From the NCBI RefSeq assembly GCF_028010285.1, contig NZ_CP116304.1:2434501-2498500 (forward strand): 64,000 bases of DNA, read 5' to 3'. This document shows, in pieces, positions 53,781 to 64,000 of this stretch. Each line of letters starts with the position of its first letter. Position 1 is the stretch's first letter. The translations under genes were made by a program, and so were the position numbers. The notes beneath the pieces were generated by a model. That model did not search any database and was not told the origin of the DNA. It worked only from the letters and a program-made list of their open reading frames with translations. The DNA is from Pseudomonas sp. Q1-7. Its GTDB lineage: Bacteria > Pseudomonadota > Gammaproteobacteria > Pseudomonadales > Pseudomonadaceae.

Positions 53781-54302
53781 TTAGAGGGGGCTGATACGGA
53801 TCAGGATGCCCAGGTTGCCGTGGTCGAGGTAAGTGAGTTCGCCGTTCTTCAGGCGGGTGCCCTGGCGCAGGCGCTCGCTGCTGCTGATCAGGCCGCTGCC
53901 ATCGAACTGGTTGATCCAGAAGTCGGCCTCGGCGTCGACGCTGCGATCGAGGGTGAGCGCCAGGGTGCCTTCCACCGGAAAATGTCCGAGCTGCGGTTCG
54001 CCGATGCTCACCGCGACCTTGTTGGGGATGGCGGAGAGGTTCTGCGACCAGGCCTTGTGCAGCAGCACTTCATAGCCAGCGTTGGGGTTGAGCTTGGCGG
54101 CTTCGCCGTCCAGTGCGGTGGCGCGTTCGCTGCCGGCAATGGATTGGCTGCCCGCAGCCCAGTCGTCCGGCGCCGGTTGGCTGGAAGGGATGGGGTCGCC
54201 AGCCTGGCGGAAGATGATCATTTCCACCGAATAGAGTCCGTCTGCGAAGGCGGCCGGGGCCAGCAGGGCGAGCAGCAGGGCGAAGTTACGAATGGCACGC
54301 AT
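53781..54302 (-). CDS. CsiV-family periplasmic protein
   Basis: 173 residues with a signal peptide ending LLAPAAFA, then DGLYSVEMIIFRQ as in CsiV-type proteins (Pfam CsiV). The mature part is beta-rich, ending LGILIRISPL. In Shewanella, CsiV affects peptidoglycan synthesis through LpoA-PBP1a; no such claim is made for Pseudomonas. It lies 6 bases before the SNF2 gene and downstream of mfd. Confidence 0.85.
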   Translation of the reverse strand: MRAIRNFALLLALLAPAAFADGLYSVEMIIFRQAGDPIPSSQPAPDDWAAGSQSIAGSERATALDGEAAKLNPNAGYEVLLHKAWSQNLSAIPNKVAVSIGEPQLGHFPVEGTLALTLDRSVDAEADFWINQFDGSGLISSSERLRQGTRLKNGELTYLDHGNLGILIRISPL

Positions 54303-54335
54303 GGGTGGGTCCTTATTGGGGCATCGTTCCGCAGA

Positions 54336-57300
54336 CTACTGCGGGGTCAGGCGTTCGAACAGCGCTTCAAGGGTATTGAAGCGTTCTTCCGGGCGTTCCA
54401 TGGGAACCTGGAACTTGAACTGGGTGGCGCCTTCGAACTTGTAGCGCTTGGGCTGGCCCTGGATCAGCTTGATCAGCACCAGCGGGTCGACACAGGTGTC
54501 GGCGGCGAACTCGATGCGGCCGCCCTGGGGGCCGGCGTCGACCTTTCTGATGCCGAGCTTCTCCGCCTGCAGTTTAAGTAGGGTCAGGCGCACCAGGTGC
54601 TTGGTGGGCTCGGGCAGCAAGCCGAAGCGGTCGATCATCTCCACCTGCAGTTCTTTCAGGCCGTCCTCGTCGGCTGCGGAGGCGATGCGCTTGTAGAGGA
54701 TCAGCCGCGCGTGCACGTCCGGCAGGTAGTCCTCCGGGATCAGCGCCGGCACCCGCAGGTTGATTTCCGGTCCGCCGCCCAGCGGTTGCTCCAGGTTGGG
54801 TTGTTCGCCCTTGCGGATGGCTTTCACTGCGCGCTCGAGCATTTCCATGTAGAGGGTGAAGCCGACGGCCTGGATTTGCCCGCTCTGGCCCTCGCCCAGC
54901 AGTTCGCCGGCGCCACGGATTTCCAGGTCGTGGGTGGCGAGGACGAAGCCGGCGCCGAGGTCCTGGGCATTGGCGATGGCCTCCAGGCGCTTCTCGGCGT
55001 CCGGGGTCATTTGCTTGCGCGGCGGCGTCAGCAGGTAGGCATAGGCCTGGTGGTGGCTGCGGCCGACCCGGCCGCGCAACTGGTGCAACTGGGCCAGGCC
55101 GAACTTGTCGGCGCGCTCGATGACGATGGTGTTGGCGCTGGGCACGTCGATGCCGGTCTCGATGATGGTGGAGGCCACCAGCACGTTGAAGCGCTTGTGG
55201 TAGAAATCGCTCATCACCTGTTCGAGTTCACGTTCGCGCATTTGCCCGTGACCGACGGCGATGCGCGCCTCTGGCACCAGCTCGGCCAACTCGGCGGCGC
55301 ATTTCTCGATGGTCGCCACCTCGTTGTGCAGGTAGTAGACCTGGCCGCCGCGCAGCAACTCGCGCAGCAGGGCCTCCTTGATCGCGGTGTTTTGCCGCTC
55401 CATGACGAAGGTGCGCACGGACAGGCGGCGCGCCGGGGGCGTGGCGATGATCGACAGGTCGCGCATGCCCGCCACGGCCATGTTCAGGGTGCGTGGAATG
55501 GGCGTGGCGGTGAGGGTGAGGATGTCCACTTCGCTGCGCAGGGACTTCAACTGCTCCTTCTGGCGCACGCCGAAGCGGTGTTCTTCGTCGATGATCGCCA
55601 GGCCGAGGTTCTTGAAGCGCACGTCATCCTGCAGCAGCTTGTGGGTGCCGATGATGATGTCGATCTTGCCTTCGGCCAGCTGCTGCGCCGCACCTTCCAC
55701 TTCCTTGGCTGACTTGAATCGGCTCATCACCTCCACGGTCACCGGCCAGTCGGCGAAGCGGTCGCGGAAGCTGTTGTAGTGCTGCTGGGCGAGCAAGGTC
55801 GTAGGGACCAGCACCGCGACCTGTCTGCCACTGTGGACGGCGACGAAGGCCGCGCGCATGGCGACTTCAGTCTTGCCGAAGCCGACGTCGCCGCAAACCA
55901 GGCGGTCCATCGGCTTGGGCGCCAGCATGTCCGCCAGCACCGCTTCGATGGCGGCCTGCTGGTCGGGGGTTTCCTCGAAGGGGAAGCCGGCTGAGAAGGT
56001 CGCGTAGTCGGCCTTCGGGTCCTTGAACGCATAGCCTTCGCGGGCGGCCCGGCGGGCGTAGATATCCAGCAGTTCGGCAGCGACGTCGCGGACCTGTTCG
56101 GCAGCCTTGCGCTTGGCCTTCTGCCAGGCTTCCGAGCCGAGGCGGTGCAGCGGGGCCAGGGCGTCGTCGCTGCCGGTGTAGCGAGCGATCAGGTGGAGGC
56201 TGGCCACCGGCACATAGAGCTTGGCGTCCTCGGCGTATTGCAGGGCGAGGAATTCGGCGGCCTGGTCGTCGATTTCCAGGGTGATCAGGCCCAGGTAGCG
56301 GCCGACTCCGTGGTCGATGTGCACCACGGGGGCGCCCTCGCGCAGCTCCGCGAGGTTCTTGATCACGTTGTCGCCGGCGTCGCCACGGCGCTCGCGGCGC
56401 CGACGCTGCATTACCCGCTGGCCGAAGAGCGGGCTCTCGGCGATCAGCGCGATGCCCGGATCATCCAGCAGCAGGCCTTCGTCCAGCGGGGCGATGGTGA
56501 TGGCCAGGCGCTGGTCGCTGGCGATGAAGGCCGGCCAGCCTTCGACTTCCTGCGGGCGTACCTTGAGGCGGGCAAGCATTTCCAGCAGCACTTCGCGACG
56601 TCCCGCCGATTCGGCGCTGAATAGCACGCGGCCGGGGAATTCGTCGAGGAACCGGCGCAAGGCGGCCAGCGGTTCCGTGGCCTTGGCCTGGATCGCCAGG
56701 TCGGGCAGGGCGCGGGCGGAGAAACGCTCACGGCCGACGCCGGGCTCGAGGTCTTCCTGGCTCAGCACCAGGCGCGGCGAACCCTTGAGGCGGGCGAAGC
56801 AGTCCTCCACGGGCAGGAAGAGTTCGGCGGGGGGGACCAGGGGGCGCTCTGGGTCGACGCGCCGCTCCTCGTAGCGGTTGCGGACATCGGCCCAGAACTG
56901 TTCGGCAGCCTGTTCGATGCCCGGCAGGGAAAACACCTGGGTGTCCGTTGGCAGGTAGTCGAAGAGCGTCGCGGTCTCCTCGAAGAACAGCGGCAGATAG
57001 TACTCGATGCCGGCGGGGGTGATGCCGCTGGCCAGGTCCTGGTAGATGGGGCAGCGGCGGAAGTCTACGTCGAAGCGCTCGCGGAAGCGTCCGCGGAAGT
57101 CGGTGACGGCTTTCTTGTCCAGCGGGAACTCGCGGGCCGGCAGCAGGCGGATGGAGTCCACCTTGTCCACCGAGCGCTGGGTTTCCGGGTCGAAGGTGCG
57201 CAGGGTCTCGATCTCGTCGTCGAACAGGTCGATCCGGTAGGGTTGGTCGCTGCCCATGGGGAAGAGGTCGATCAGCGCGCCGCGCACGGCGAACTCGCCG

Positions 57301-57782
57301 TGTTCGTAGACGGTGTCCACGCAGCGATAGCCGGCTGCCTCCAGGCGCAGGCGCATCTGTTCCACATCGAGCTTCTGGCCGACATCCAGCACCAGGCTGG
57401 AGCCAAGCAGAAAGCGCGTTGGCGCCAGGCGGTGCAGGGCGGTGGTGATCGGCACGACCAGTACGCCGCGCCTGACTTCGGGGAGCCGGTAGAGGGTGTC
57501 GACGCGCTGGGAAATGATGTCCTGGTGCGGCGAGAAGAGGTCGTAGGGCAGGGTTTCCCAGTCGGGAAAGTGCAGGACGTCCAGTTCCGGGGCGAAGAAG
57601 CCGAGTTCCTGTTCCAGGCGTTCGGCAGTCTGGCTGTCGGCCGTCAGCAGCAGGGTGAAACGCTTGCCGGCGCTGGTGGCTTCGGCGATGGCCAGGCTCA
57701 GGGCAGCACCGGGCAGGTTGCCCCAATGCTGCTTGCCGGCGGCGGAGGGCAGGGGCGGGAGGCGCAATACGGACACGGGCAA
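54336..57782 (-). CDS. mfd: Transcription-repair coupling factor Mfd
   Basis: 1148 residues. Order: UvrB-homology region at the N-terminus (about 1-350), the RNA polymerase-interacting domain (near VVHIDHGVGRYLGL), translocase motifs GDVGFGKTEVAMRAAFVAV (Walker A), IIDEEHRFGV (DEEH), LTATPIPRTLNMA and GRVGRSHHQAYAY, then the C-terminal regulatory domain. It removes stalled RNA polymerase and recruits UvrA. Confidence 0.96.
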   Translation of the reverse strand: MPVSVLRLPPLPSAAGKQHWGNLPGAALSLAIAEATSAGKRFTLLLTADSQTAERLEQELGFFAPELDVLHFPDWETLPYDLFSPHQDIISQRVDTLYRLPEVRRGVLVVPITTALHRLAPTRFLLGSSLVLDVGQKLDVEQMRLRLEAAGYRCVDTVYEHGEFAVRGALIDLFPMGSDQPYRIDLFDDEIETLRTFDPETQRSVDKVDSIRLLPAREFPLDKKAVTDFRGRFRERFDVDFRRCPIYQDLASGITPAGIEYYLPLFFEETATLFDYLPTDTQVFSLPGIEQAAEQFWADVRNRYEERRVDPERPLVPPAELFLPVEDCFARLKGSPRLVLSQEDLEPGVGRERFSARALPDLAIQAKATEPLAALRRFLDEFPGRVLFSAESAGRREVLLEMLARLKVRPQEVEGWPAFIASDQRLAITIAPLDEGLLLDDPGIALIAESPLFGQRVMQRRRRERRGDAGDNVIKNLAELREGAPVVHIDHGVGRYLGLITLEIDDQAAEFLALQYAEDAKLYVPVASLHLIARYTGSDDALAPLHRLGSEAWQKAKRKAAEQVRDVAAELLDIYARRAAREGYAFKDPKADYATFSAGFPFEETPDQQAAIEAVLADMLAPKPMDRLVCGDVGFGKTEVAMRAAFVAVHSGRQVAVLVPTTLLAQQHYNSFRDRFADWPVTVEVMSRFKSAKEVEGAAQQLAEGKIDIIIGTHKLLQDDVRFKNLGLAIIDEEHRFGVRQKEQLKSLRSEVDILTLTATPIPRTLNMAVAGMRDLSIIATPPARRLSVRTFVMERQNTAIKEALLRELLRGGQVYYLHNEVATIEKCAAELAELVPEARIAVGHGQMRERELEQVMSDFYHKRFNVLVASTIIETGIDVPSANTIVIERADKFGLAQLHQLRGRVGRSHHQAYAYLLTPPRKQMTPDAEKRLEAIANAQDLGAGFVLATHDLEIRGAGELLGEGQSGQIQAVGFTLYMEMLERAVKAIRKGEQPNLEQPLGGGPEINLRVPALIPEDYLPDVHARLILYKRIASAADEDGLKELQVEMIDRFGLLPEPTKHLVRLTLLKLQAEKLGIRKVDAGPQGGRIEFAADTCVDPLVLIKLIQGQPKRYKFEGATQFKFQVPMERPEERFNTLEALFERLTPQ

Positions 57783-57930
57783 GGGGGCTCCGGTCGGGAA
57801 AAGATCGGCGGATTGTAACTATCCCGACTAGCGGATGTCAGTGTTGGGGCCGCTGCTGATTGCCGCCGCCTGCGCGCGCCGTCATAATGTAGCCCCTTTT
57901 TTCATCCCCTACATGTGGAAGGTACTGCCC

Positions 57931-59379
57931 GTGACTCAGAAGCCCGACCAGTGTCTCGGTGAATGGATCGATCGTGAAGCCCTCGCGGAAGCCATGATTC
58001 CGATGATTGGCCAGCTGTATCGCAACAATAATGTTGTGACTTCGATCTATGGCCGTGGCCTGATCAACCGCTCCGTGATCGCCATCCTCAAGGCGCACCG
58101 TTTTGCCCGTCACCGCCTGGCGGACGAAGCTGAACTGTCGGTTCACGAAACCTTCCCGATCCTCAAGGCCATGAGCGAGCTCAAACTGGGCGCCGCCTCC
58201 GTGGACCTGGGCAAGATGGTTGCCAAGTACAAGGCCGAAGGTAACGGCCGCAGCATCGAGCAGTTCACCAAGGATGAACTGGCCGACGTGGTCGGCAAGC
58301 AGAACGGCAACGCCCGCGAAGGCACCGACGTCGTCCTGTACGGCTTCGGCCGCATCGGCCGCCTGCTGGCGCGTATCCTGATCGAGAAGACCGGTGGCGG
58401 CGACGGCCTGCGCCTGCGCGCCATCGTCGTCCGCAAGGGCGCGGAAAACGACCTGGTCAAGCGTGCCAGCCTGCTGCGTCGCGACTCCGTGCACGGTCCG
58501 TTCGATGGCACCATCGTCATCGACGAGGCCAACAGCACCCTGACCGCCAACGGCAACCTGATCCAGGTGATCTACTCCAACGATCCCGCTTCGATCGACT
58601 ACACCCAGTACGGCATCAAGAATGCCCTGCTGGTGGATAACACCGGCAAATGGCGTGACGCCGATGGCCTGGGCCAGCACCTGAAATGCCCGGGTATCGA
58701 TCGCGTGGTCCTGACCGCTCCGGGCAAGGGCGCGCTGAAGAACATCGTTCACGGCATCAACCACGGCGACATCACTGCTGACGACAAGATCGTCTCCGCC
58801 GCTTCCTGCACCACCAACGCCATCGTGCCGGTGCTGAAGGCGGTCAACGATCAGTACGGCATCGTCAACGGCCACGTCGAAACCGTTCACTCGTACACCA
58901 ACGACCAGAACCTGATCGACAACTTCCACAAGGGCAGCCGTCGCGGCCGCAGCGCTCCGCTGAACATGGTGATCACCGAGACCGGTGCCGCCACCGCCGC
59001 CGCCAAGGCCCTGCCTGTCCTGAAAGGCAGGCTGACCGGCAACGCGATCCGCGTTCCGACGCCGAACGTCTCCATGGCGATCCTGAACCTGAACCTGGAG
59101 AAGGCCACCAGCCGCGACGAGATCAACGAATACCTGCGCCAGATGGCCATGCATTCGGACCTGCACAAGCAGATCGACTACGTCTCTTCCCAGGAAGTGG
59201 TGTCCTCCGACTTCGTCGGCTCCCGCCACGCCGGCGTGGTAGACGCCGAAGCCACCATCTGCAACGACAACCGCGTTGTCCTGTACGTCTGGTACGACAA
59301 CGAGTTCGGTTACAGCTGCCAGGTGGTACGCGTGATGGAAGACATGGCCGGGGTCAACCCGCCGGCGTTCCCGCGCTAA
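57931..59379 (+). CDS. gap: Glyceraldehyde-3-phosphate dehydrogenase, long-type (GapB/Gap2-like)
   Basis: 482 residues from GTG 57931 (GGAAGG upstream); the earlier frame is long but unsupported. About 125 residues of N-terminal extension (EWIDREALAEAMIPMIGQLY) precede the Rossmann fold (DVVLYGFGRIGRLLARILIE). The active-site Cys is in SAASCTTNAIVPVL, and the domain ends with WYDNEFGYSCQVVRVM. The extension is normal for this GAPDH subfamily in Pseudomonas, which is thought to work mainly in gluconeogenesis. Divergent from mfd across 148 bases. Confidence 0.93.
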   Translation: MTQKPDQCLGEWIDREALAEAMIPMIGQLYRNNNVVTSIYGRGLINRSVIAILKAHRFARHRLADEAELSVHETFPILKAMSELKLGAASVDLGKMVAKYKAEGNGRSIEQFTKDELADVVGKQNGNAREGTDVVLYGFGRIGRLLARILIEKTGGGDGLRLRAIVVRKGAENDLVKRASLLRRDSVHGPFDGTIVIDEANSTLTANGNLIQVIYSNDPASIDYTQYGIKNALLVDNTGKWRDADGLGQHLKCPGIDRVVLTAPGKGALKNIVHGINHGDITADDKIVSAASCTTNAIVPVLKAVNDQYGIVNGHVETVHSYTNDQNLIDNFHKGSRRGRSAPLNMVITETGAATAAAKALPVLKGRLTGNAIRVPTPNVSMAILNLNLEKATSRDEINEYLRQMAMHSDLHKQIDYVSSQEVVSSDFVGSRHAGVVDAEATICNDNRVVLYVWYDNEFGYSCQVVRVMEDMAGVNPPAFPR

Positions 59380-59395
59380 GTCGTGACCTGTGAAG

Positions 59396-59422
59396 AACGG
59401 GAGCTTTCGGGCTCCCGTTTTT
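59396..59422 (+). terminator. Intrinsic terminator of gap
   Basis: ACGGGAGC-TTTCGG-GCTCCCGT followed by TTTT, 16 bases after the gap stop. Confidence 0.88.
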
Positions 59423-59472
59423 CATTGTTGCGTTTGTAATCGGATAACAAGAATCGCTCGGGGAATTCCCAG

Positions 59473-60870
59473 ATGGAAGGACACCACCTTCACCAGGGGC
59501 CGCTTAAAAGGGGCCTGAAAAACCGCCACATCCAGCTTATCGCGCTGGGCGGCGCCATCGGTACCGGCCTGTTCCTGGGCTCGGCCGGGGTGCTCAAGTC
59601 GGCCGGTCCGTCGATGATTCTCGGCTATGCCGTCGCCGGCTTCTTTGCGTTCCTGATCATGCGCCAGCTGGGCGAAATGATCGTCGAAGAGCCGGTGGCC
59701 GGTTCCTTCAGCCATTTCGCCCACAAGTACTGGGGTGGCTATGCGGGTTTTCTTTCCGGCTGGAACTACTGGGTGCTCTATGTGCTGGTCGGCATGGCCG
59801 AACTGACGGCCGTGGGCAAATACATCCAGTTCTGGTGGCCCGAGGTGCCCACCTGGGTGTCGGCGGCGGTCTTCTTCGTGCTGATCAACCTGATCAACCT
59901 GGCCAATGTGAAGGTGTTCGGCGAAGCTGAATTCTGGTTCGCCCTGATCAAAGTGGTCGCCATCATCGGCATGATCGTCCTGGGTATCTACCTGCTGGTC
60001 AGCGGCGAAGGTGGTCCGCAGGCGGCGGTCGACAACCTCTGGAGTCATGGCGGCTTCTTCCCTAATGGCATCGAAGGCCTGGTGATGGTCCTGGCCATCA
60101 TTATGTTCTCCTTCGGTGGCCTGGAGCTGGTGGGTATCACCGCAGCCGAGGCCAGCGAGCCGAAGAAGGTGATCCCGAAGGCGATCAATCAGGTGATCTA
60201 CCGCATTCTGATTTTCTATATCGGGGCCCTCAGTGTGTTGCTGATGCTGTACCCTTGGGACAAGTTGCTGGAAACCCTGGGCGCCGCTGGCGATCCCTAC
60301 AGCGGCAGCCCCTTCGTGCAGATTTTCTCCCTGATCGGCAGCGACGCCGCCGCCCATATCCTCAATTTCGTGGTGCTCACCGCCGCGCTGTCGGTTTACA
60401 ACAGCGGCGTCTACTGCAACAGCCGGATGCTCTATGGTCTGGCCGAGCAGGGCGATGCGCCCCGGGCGCTGATGAAGGTGGATGACCGAGGCGTGCCGGT
60501 ACTGGCCATCGGTGTCTCGGCGCTGATCACCTTCCTCTGCGTGGTGGTCAACTACCTGGCGCCGCAGAAAGCCCTTGAGCTGTTGATGGCGCTGGTGGTC
60601 GCGGCCCTGGTGATCAACTGGGCCATGATCAGCCTGTCTCACCTGATGTTCCGCAAGAGCCTGAACGCCCAGGGCATTCAGCCCTTCTTCAAGGCGTTCT
60701 GGTATCCCGTCGGCAATTACCTGTGTCTGGCCTTCGTGGCGCTGATCCTGGGTGTAATGCTGATGATTCCGGGCATCAACGTGTCGGTCTACGCCATTCC
60801 CTTCTGGCTGGCGCTGATTGGTGTCTGCTATTGGTTCAAGCGCTCTGCCGCTCGCGCTACCGCCCACTGA
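59473..60870 (+). CDS. aroP: Aromatic amino acid permease AroP
   Basis: 465 residues, 12 membrane segments, APC superfamily. ALGGAIGTGLFLGSAGVLKSAGPS is the N-terminal family motif, followed by GEMIVEEPVAGSFSHFAHKYWG and EASEPKKVIPKAI. AroP carries Phe, Tyr and Trp; PheP or proline permeases are close relatives, so substrate assignment is probable, not sure. Confidence 0.85.
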   Translation: MEGHHLHQGPLKRGLKNRHIQLIALGGAIGTGLFLGSAGVLKSAGPSMILGYAVAGFFAFLIMRQLGEMIVEEPVAGSFSHFAHKYWGGYAGFLSGWNYWVLYVLVGMAELTAVGKYIQFWWPEVPTWVSAAVFFVLINLINLANVKVFGEAEFWFALIKVVAIIGMIVLGIYLLVSGEGGPQAAVDNLWSHGGFFPNGIEGLVMVLAIIMFSFGGLELVGITAAEASEPKKVIPKAINQVIYRILIFYIGALSVLLMLYPWDKLLETLGAAGDPYSGSPFVQIFSLIGSDAAAHILNFVVLTAALSVYNSGVYCNSRMLYGLAEQGDAPRALMKVDDRGVPVLAIGVSALITFLCVVVNYLAPQKALELLMALVVAALVINWAMISLSHLMFRKSLNAQGIQPFFKAFWYPVGNYLCLAFVALILGVMLMIPGINVSVYAIPFWLALIGVCYWFKRSAARATAH

Positions 60871-60892
60871 GGCGGGGTAGGGGGCCACAAGG

Positions 60893-60921
60893 AACGGGAG
60901 CCATCGGCTCCCGTTTTTTTG
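60893..60921 (+). terminator. Intrinsic terminator of aroP
   Basis: AACGGGAGCC-ATC-GGCTCCCGTT followed by TTTTT. The stem sequence is nearly identical to the gap terminator 1.5 kb upstream. Confidence 0.88.
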
Positions 60922-61012
60922 CGCGCAGGGTGCGGCTGTCGCCAAAGGGCGGGGGGTAGAGCGGTCGACCCGTGGTTCACAAACGGACGCTGGGTTGCCC
61001 TGGACTGGCTAA

Positions 61013-62521
<1,509 letters not shown>

Positions 62522-63733
62522 ATGGGCCTGCGCAAATTCCTCGACAAGATCGAGCACAACTTCGAGCAGGGCGGTCGTTACGAAAAGTGGTACGCCCTCT
62601 ACGAGGCGATCGACACCTTTTTCTATCGCCCCGCCAGCGTCACCCGCACCACCGCGCACGTGCGCGACGGCATCGACCTCAAGCGGATGATGATCACCGT
62701 CTGGCTCTGCACCTTCCCGGCCATGTTCTTCGGCATGTGGAACGTCGGCTACCAGGCCAACCTGGTGTTCGCCCAGAGCCCCGAGCTGCTGGCGGCCCAG
62801 GATGGCTGGCGCTTCGCCCTGATCGGCTCCCTGGGCGGGTTCGACCCGAACAGCCTGTGGGACAACTTCATCCAGGGCGCTGCCTGGTTCCTGCCCATCT
62901 ATGCCGTGACCTTCATCGTCGGCGGCTTCTGGGAGGTGCTGTTCGCCTCCATCCGTCGCCATGAGGTGAACGAAGGCTTCTTCGTTACCTCGGTGCTCTT
63001 CGCCCTGACCCTGCCGCCGAGCATTCCGCTGTGGCAGGTGGCGCTGGGCATCAGCTTTGGCGTGGTGCTGGGCAAGGAAGTCTTCGGCGGTACCGGCAAG
63101 AACTTCCTCAACCCGGCCCTTGCCGGCCGCGCCTTCCTGTTCTTCGCCTATCCGGCGCAGATATCCGGCGACGGAGTCTGGACCGCGGTGGACGGCTTCG
63201 CCGGCGCGACCTCCCTGGGCCTTGGCGCTGCCGGTGGCGTGGAGAGCATCGTCGGTCACGGCATCAGCTGGATGGACGCTTTCCTCGGCACTATCCATGG
63301 CTCCATCGGCGAGACCAGCACCCTGGCCATCCTGATTGGCGGCGGCGTGCTGCTGATCACCCGCATCGCCTCCTGGCGCATCGTCGCCGGCGTGATGCTG
63401 GGCATGATCGCCAGCAGTTGGCTGTTCAATGCCATCGGTTCCGAGACGAATCCGATGTTCGCCATGCCCTGGTACTGGCACCTGGTCCTGGGCGGCTTCG
63501 CCTTCGGCATGATGTTCATGGCCACCGACCCGGTCTCCGCCTCCATGACCGACACCGGCAAATGGGTCTTTGGCGCCCTGATCGGCCTGATGGTGGTATT
63601 GATCCGCGTGGTCAACCCGGCCTTCCCGGAAGGCATGATGCTGGCGATTCTCTTCGCCAACCTGTTCGCGCCCCTGATCGACCATTTCGTCGTCCAGGCC
63701 AATATCAAGCGGAGGCTGGCACGCAATGGCTGA
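62522..63733 (+). CDS. nqrB: Na+-translocating NADH:quinone reductase subunit B
   Basis: 403 residues, about 10 membrane segments. FMN is covalently bound at the Thr of GATSLG ([10 protein letters not shown] in the middle of the protein). The family motif [30 protein letters not shown] is present. It starts immediately after the nqrA stop, and its end overlaps nqrC by 8 bases. Confidence 0.95.
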   Translation: MGLRKFLDKIEHNFEQGGRYEKWYALYEAIDTFFYRPASVTRTTAHVRDGIDLKRMMITVWLCTFPAMFFGMWNVGYQANLVFAQSPELLAAQDGWRFALIGSLGGFDPNSLWDNFIQGAAWFLPIYAVTFIVGGFWEVLFASIRRHEVNEGFFVTSVLFALTLPPSIPLWQVALGISFGVVLGKEVFGGTGKNFLNPALAGRAFLFFAYPAQISGDGVWTAVDGFAGATSLGLGAAGGVESIVGHGISWMDAFLGTIHGSIGETSTLAILIGGGVLLITRIASWRIVAGVMLGMIASSWLFNAIGSETNPMFAMPWYWHLVLGGFAFGMMFMATDPVSASMTDTGKWVFGALIGLMVVLIRVVNPAFPEGMMLAILFANLFAPLIDHFVVQANIKRRLARNG

Positions 63734-64000
63734 CCAGAAAGAATCCACTGTCCGCACCCTGATGGTGGCCCTGGTGGTCTGCCTGGTGTGTTCCGTGTTC
63801 GTCGCTGGCGGCGCCGTCGCGCTCAAGCCGGTGCAGGTGGAGAACCGCGAGCTGGACAAGCAGCGCAGCATTCTCGCCATCGCCGGCCTGGACGAGCCGG
63901 GCATGTCCGCTGGCGAGGTGAAGAAGCGTTACGCCGAACGCATCACCGCCAAGGTGGTTGACCTGTCCAGCGGCGACTTCACCGACGCGGTCCAGGCGGC
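63726..64000 (+). CDS. nqrC: Na+-translocating NADH:quinone reductase subunit C (partial)
   Basis: Starts [19 protein letters not shown] and runs off the window after about 91 residues. The N-terminal membrane helix and the following [23 protein letters not shown] are typical NqrC. The FMN-threonine motif lies outside the window. Confidence 0.93.
   Translation, partial: MADQKESTVRTLMVALVVCLVCSVFVAGGAVALKPVQVENRELDKQRSILAIAGLDEPGMSAGEVKKRYAERITAKVVDLSSGDFTDAVQA

Overview
The window is a high-GC chromosomal segment from a Pseudomonas, most likely a relative of the P. aeruginosa lineage. The supporting markers are an OprD-family porin, the psrA/lexA/sulA block, a fadBA operon with PsrA-type operators, topA, uup, mfd, an Nqr operon and Pseudomonas-type REP sequences. 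From about 19.6 kb to the end, the gene order agrees with what I remember of the P. aeruginosa PAO1 region around PA2998-PA3031. That comparison is from memory, not from a search.

Layout. 0-7.8 kb: a YqjD/YqjE-type envelope operon, an Amt ammonium transporter, an OprD porin, a secreted metallo-beta-lactamase-fold hydrolase, a broken flavin-oxidase-family remnant, a GST with a divergent TetR regulator and a likely operator between them, a DUF5610-like protein and a glutaredoxin-like protein. 8.1-19.4 kb: an accessory type I secretion locus. It holds an ABC exporter, an HlyD adaptor, about 4 kb of AT-rich small genes and a large RTX protein, and it ends at a tRNA-Pro. 19.6-22.4 kb: molybdenum cofactor genes mobA, moaB and moeA. 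22.4-28.4 kb: an AraC regulator divergent from a three-gene glycerol-phosphate-like set (alkyl-DHAP-synthase-like oxidase, GlpD-like dehydrogenase, FGGY kinase). 28.4-39 kb: pirin, YegS lipid kinase, CheV, a MOSC protein, Slt, Uup and small conserved proteins. 39-46.7 kb: fadBA, topA and small proteins. 46.7-51.1 kb: the sulA-lexA SOS operon with two LexA boxes, psrA with a double operator, an L,D-transpeptidase-like protein, nagZ and a methylthioinosine phosphorylase. 51.1-64 kb: SNF2 helicase, CsiV-like protein, mfd, a long-type gap, aroP and nqrABC (nqrC cut by the window end).

Most interesting region (11.7-15.9 kb). The AT-rich stretch starts right after the HlyD adaptor gene and runs through several small membrane or lipoprotein genes. 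It continues into roughly the first 170 codons of the RTX gene, which then switches abruptly to host-like GC-rich codons. The small membrane protein just upstream of the RTX gene (15032-15370) has a frameshifted paralogue at the other end of the stretch (11732-12078). I read this as a replaceable cassette of N-terminal toxin module plus cognate immunity gene, grafted onto a fixed type I secretion apparatus and a fixed RTX/C39-protease body. Broken or orphan immunity genes from earlier rounds would then be left behind. A type I substrate carries its export signal at the C-terminus, so its variable effector module should sit at the N-terminus, the reverse of most polymorphic toxins. The sequence facts (composition step, paralogy, frameshift, gene order, Cys/His/Asp motifs in the RTX protein) are direct. 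The toxin-immunity role is inference.

Regulation visible in the sequence: two LexA boxes before lexA-sulA; two overlapping PsrA boxes before psrA and the same geometry before fadBA; a palindrome between the GST and TetR genes; and several intrinsic terminators, some serving convergent genes.
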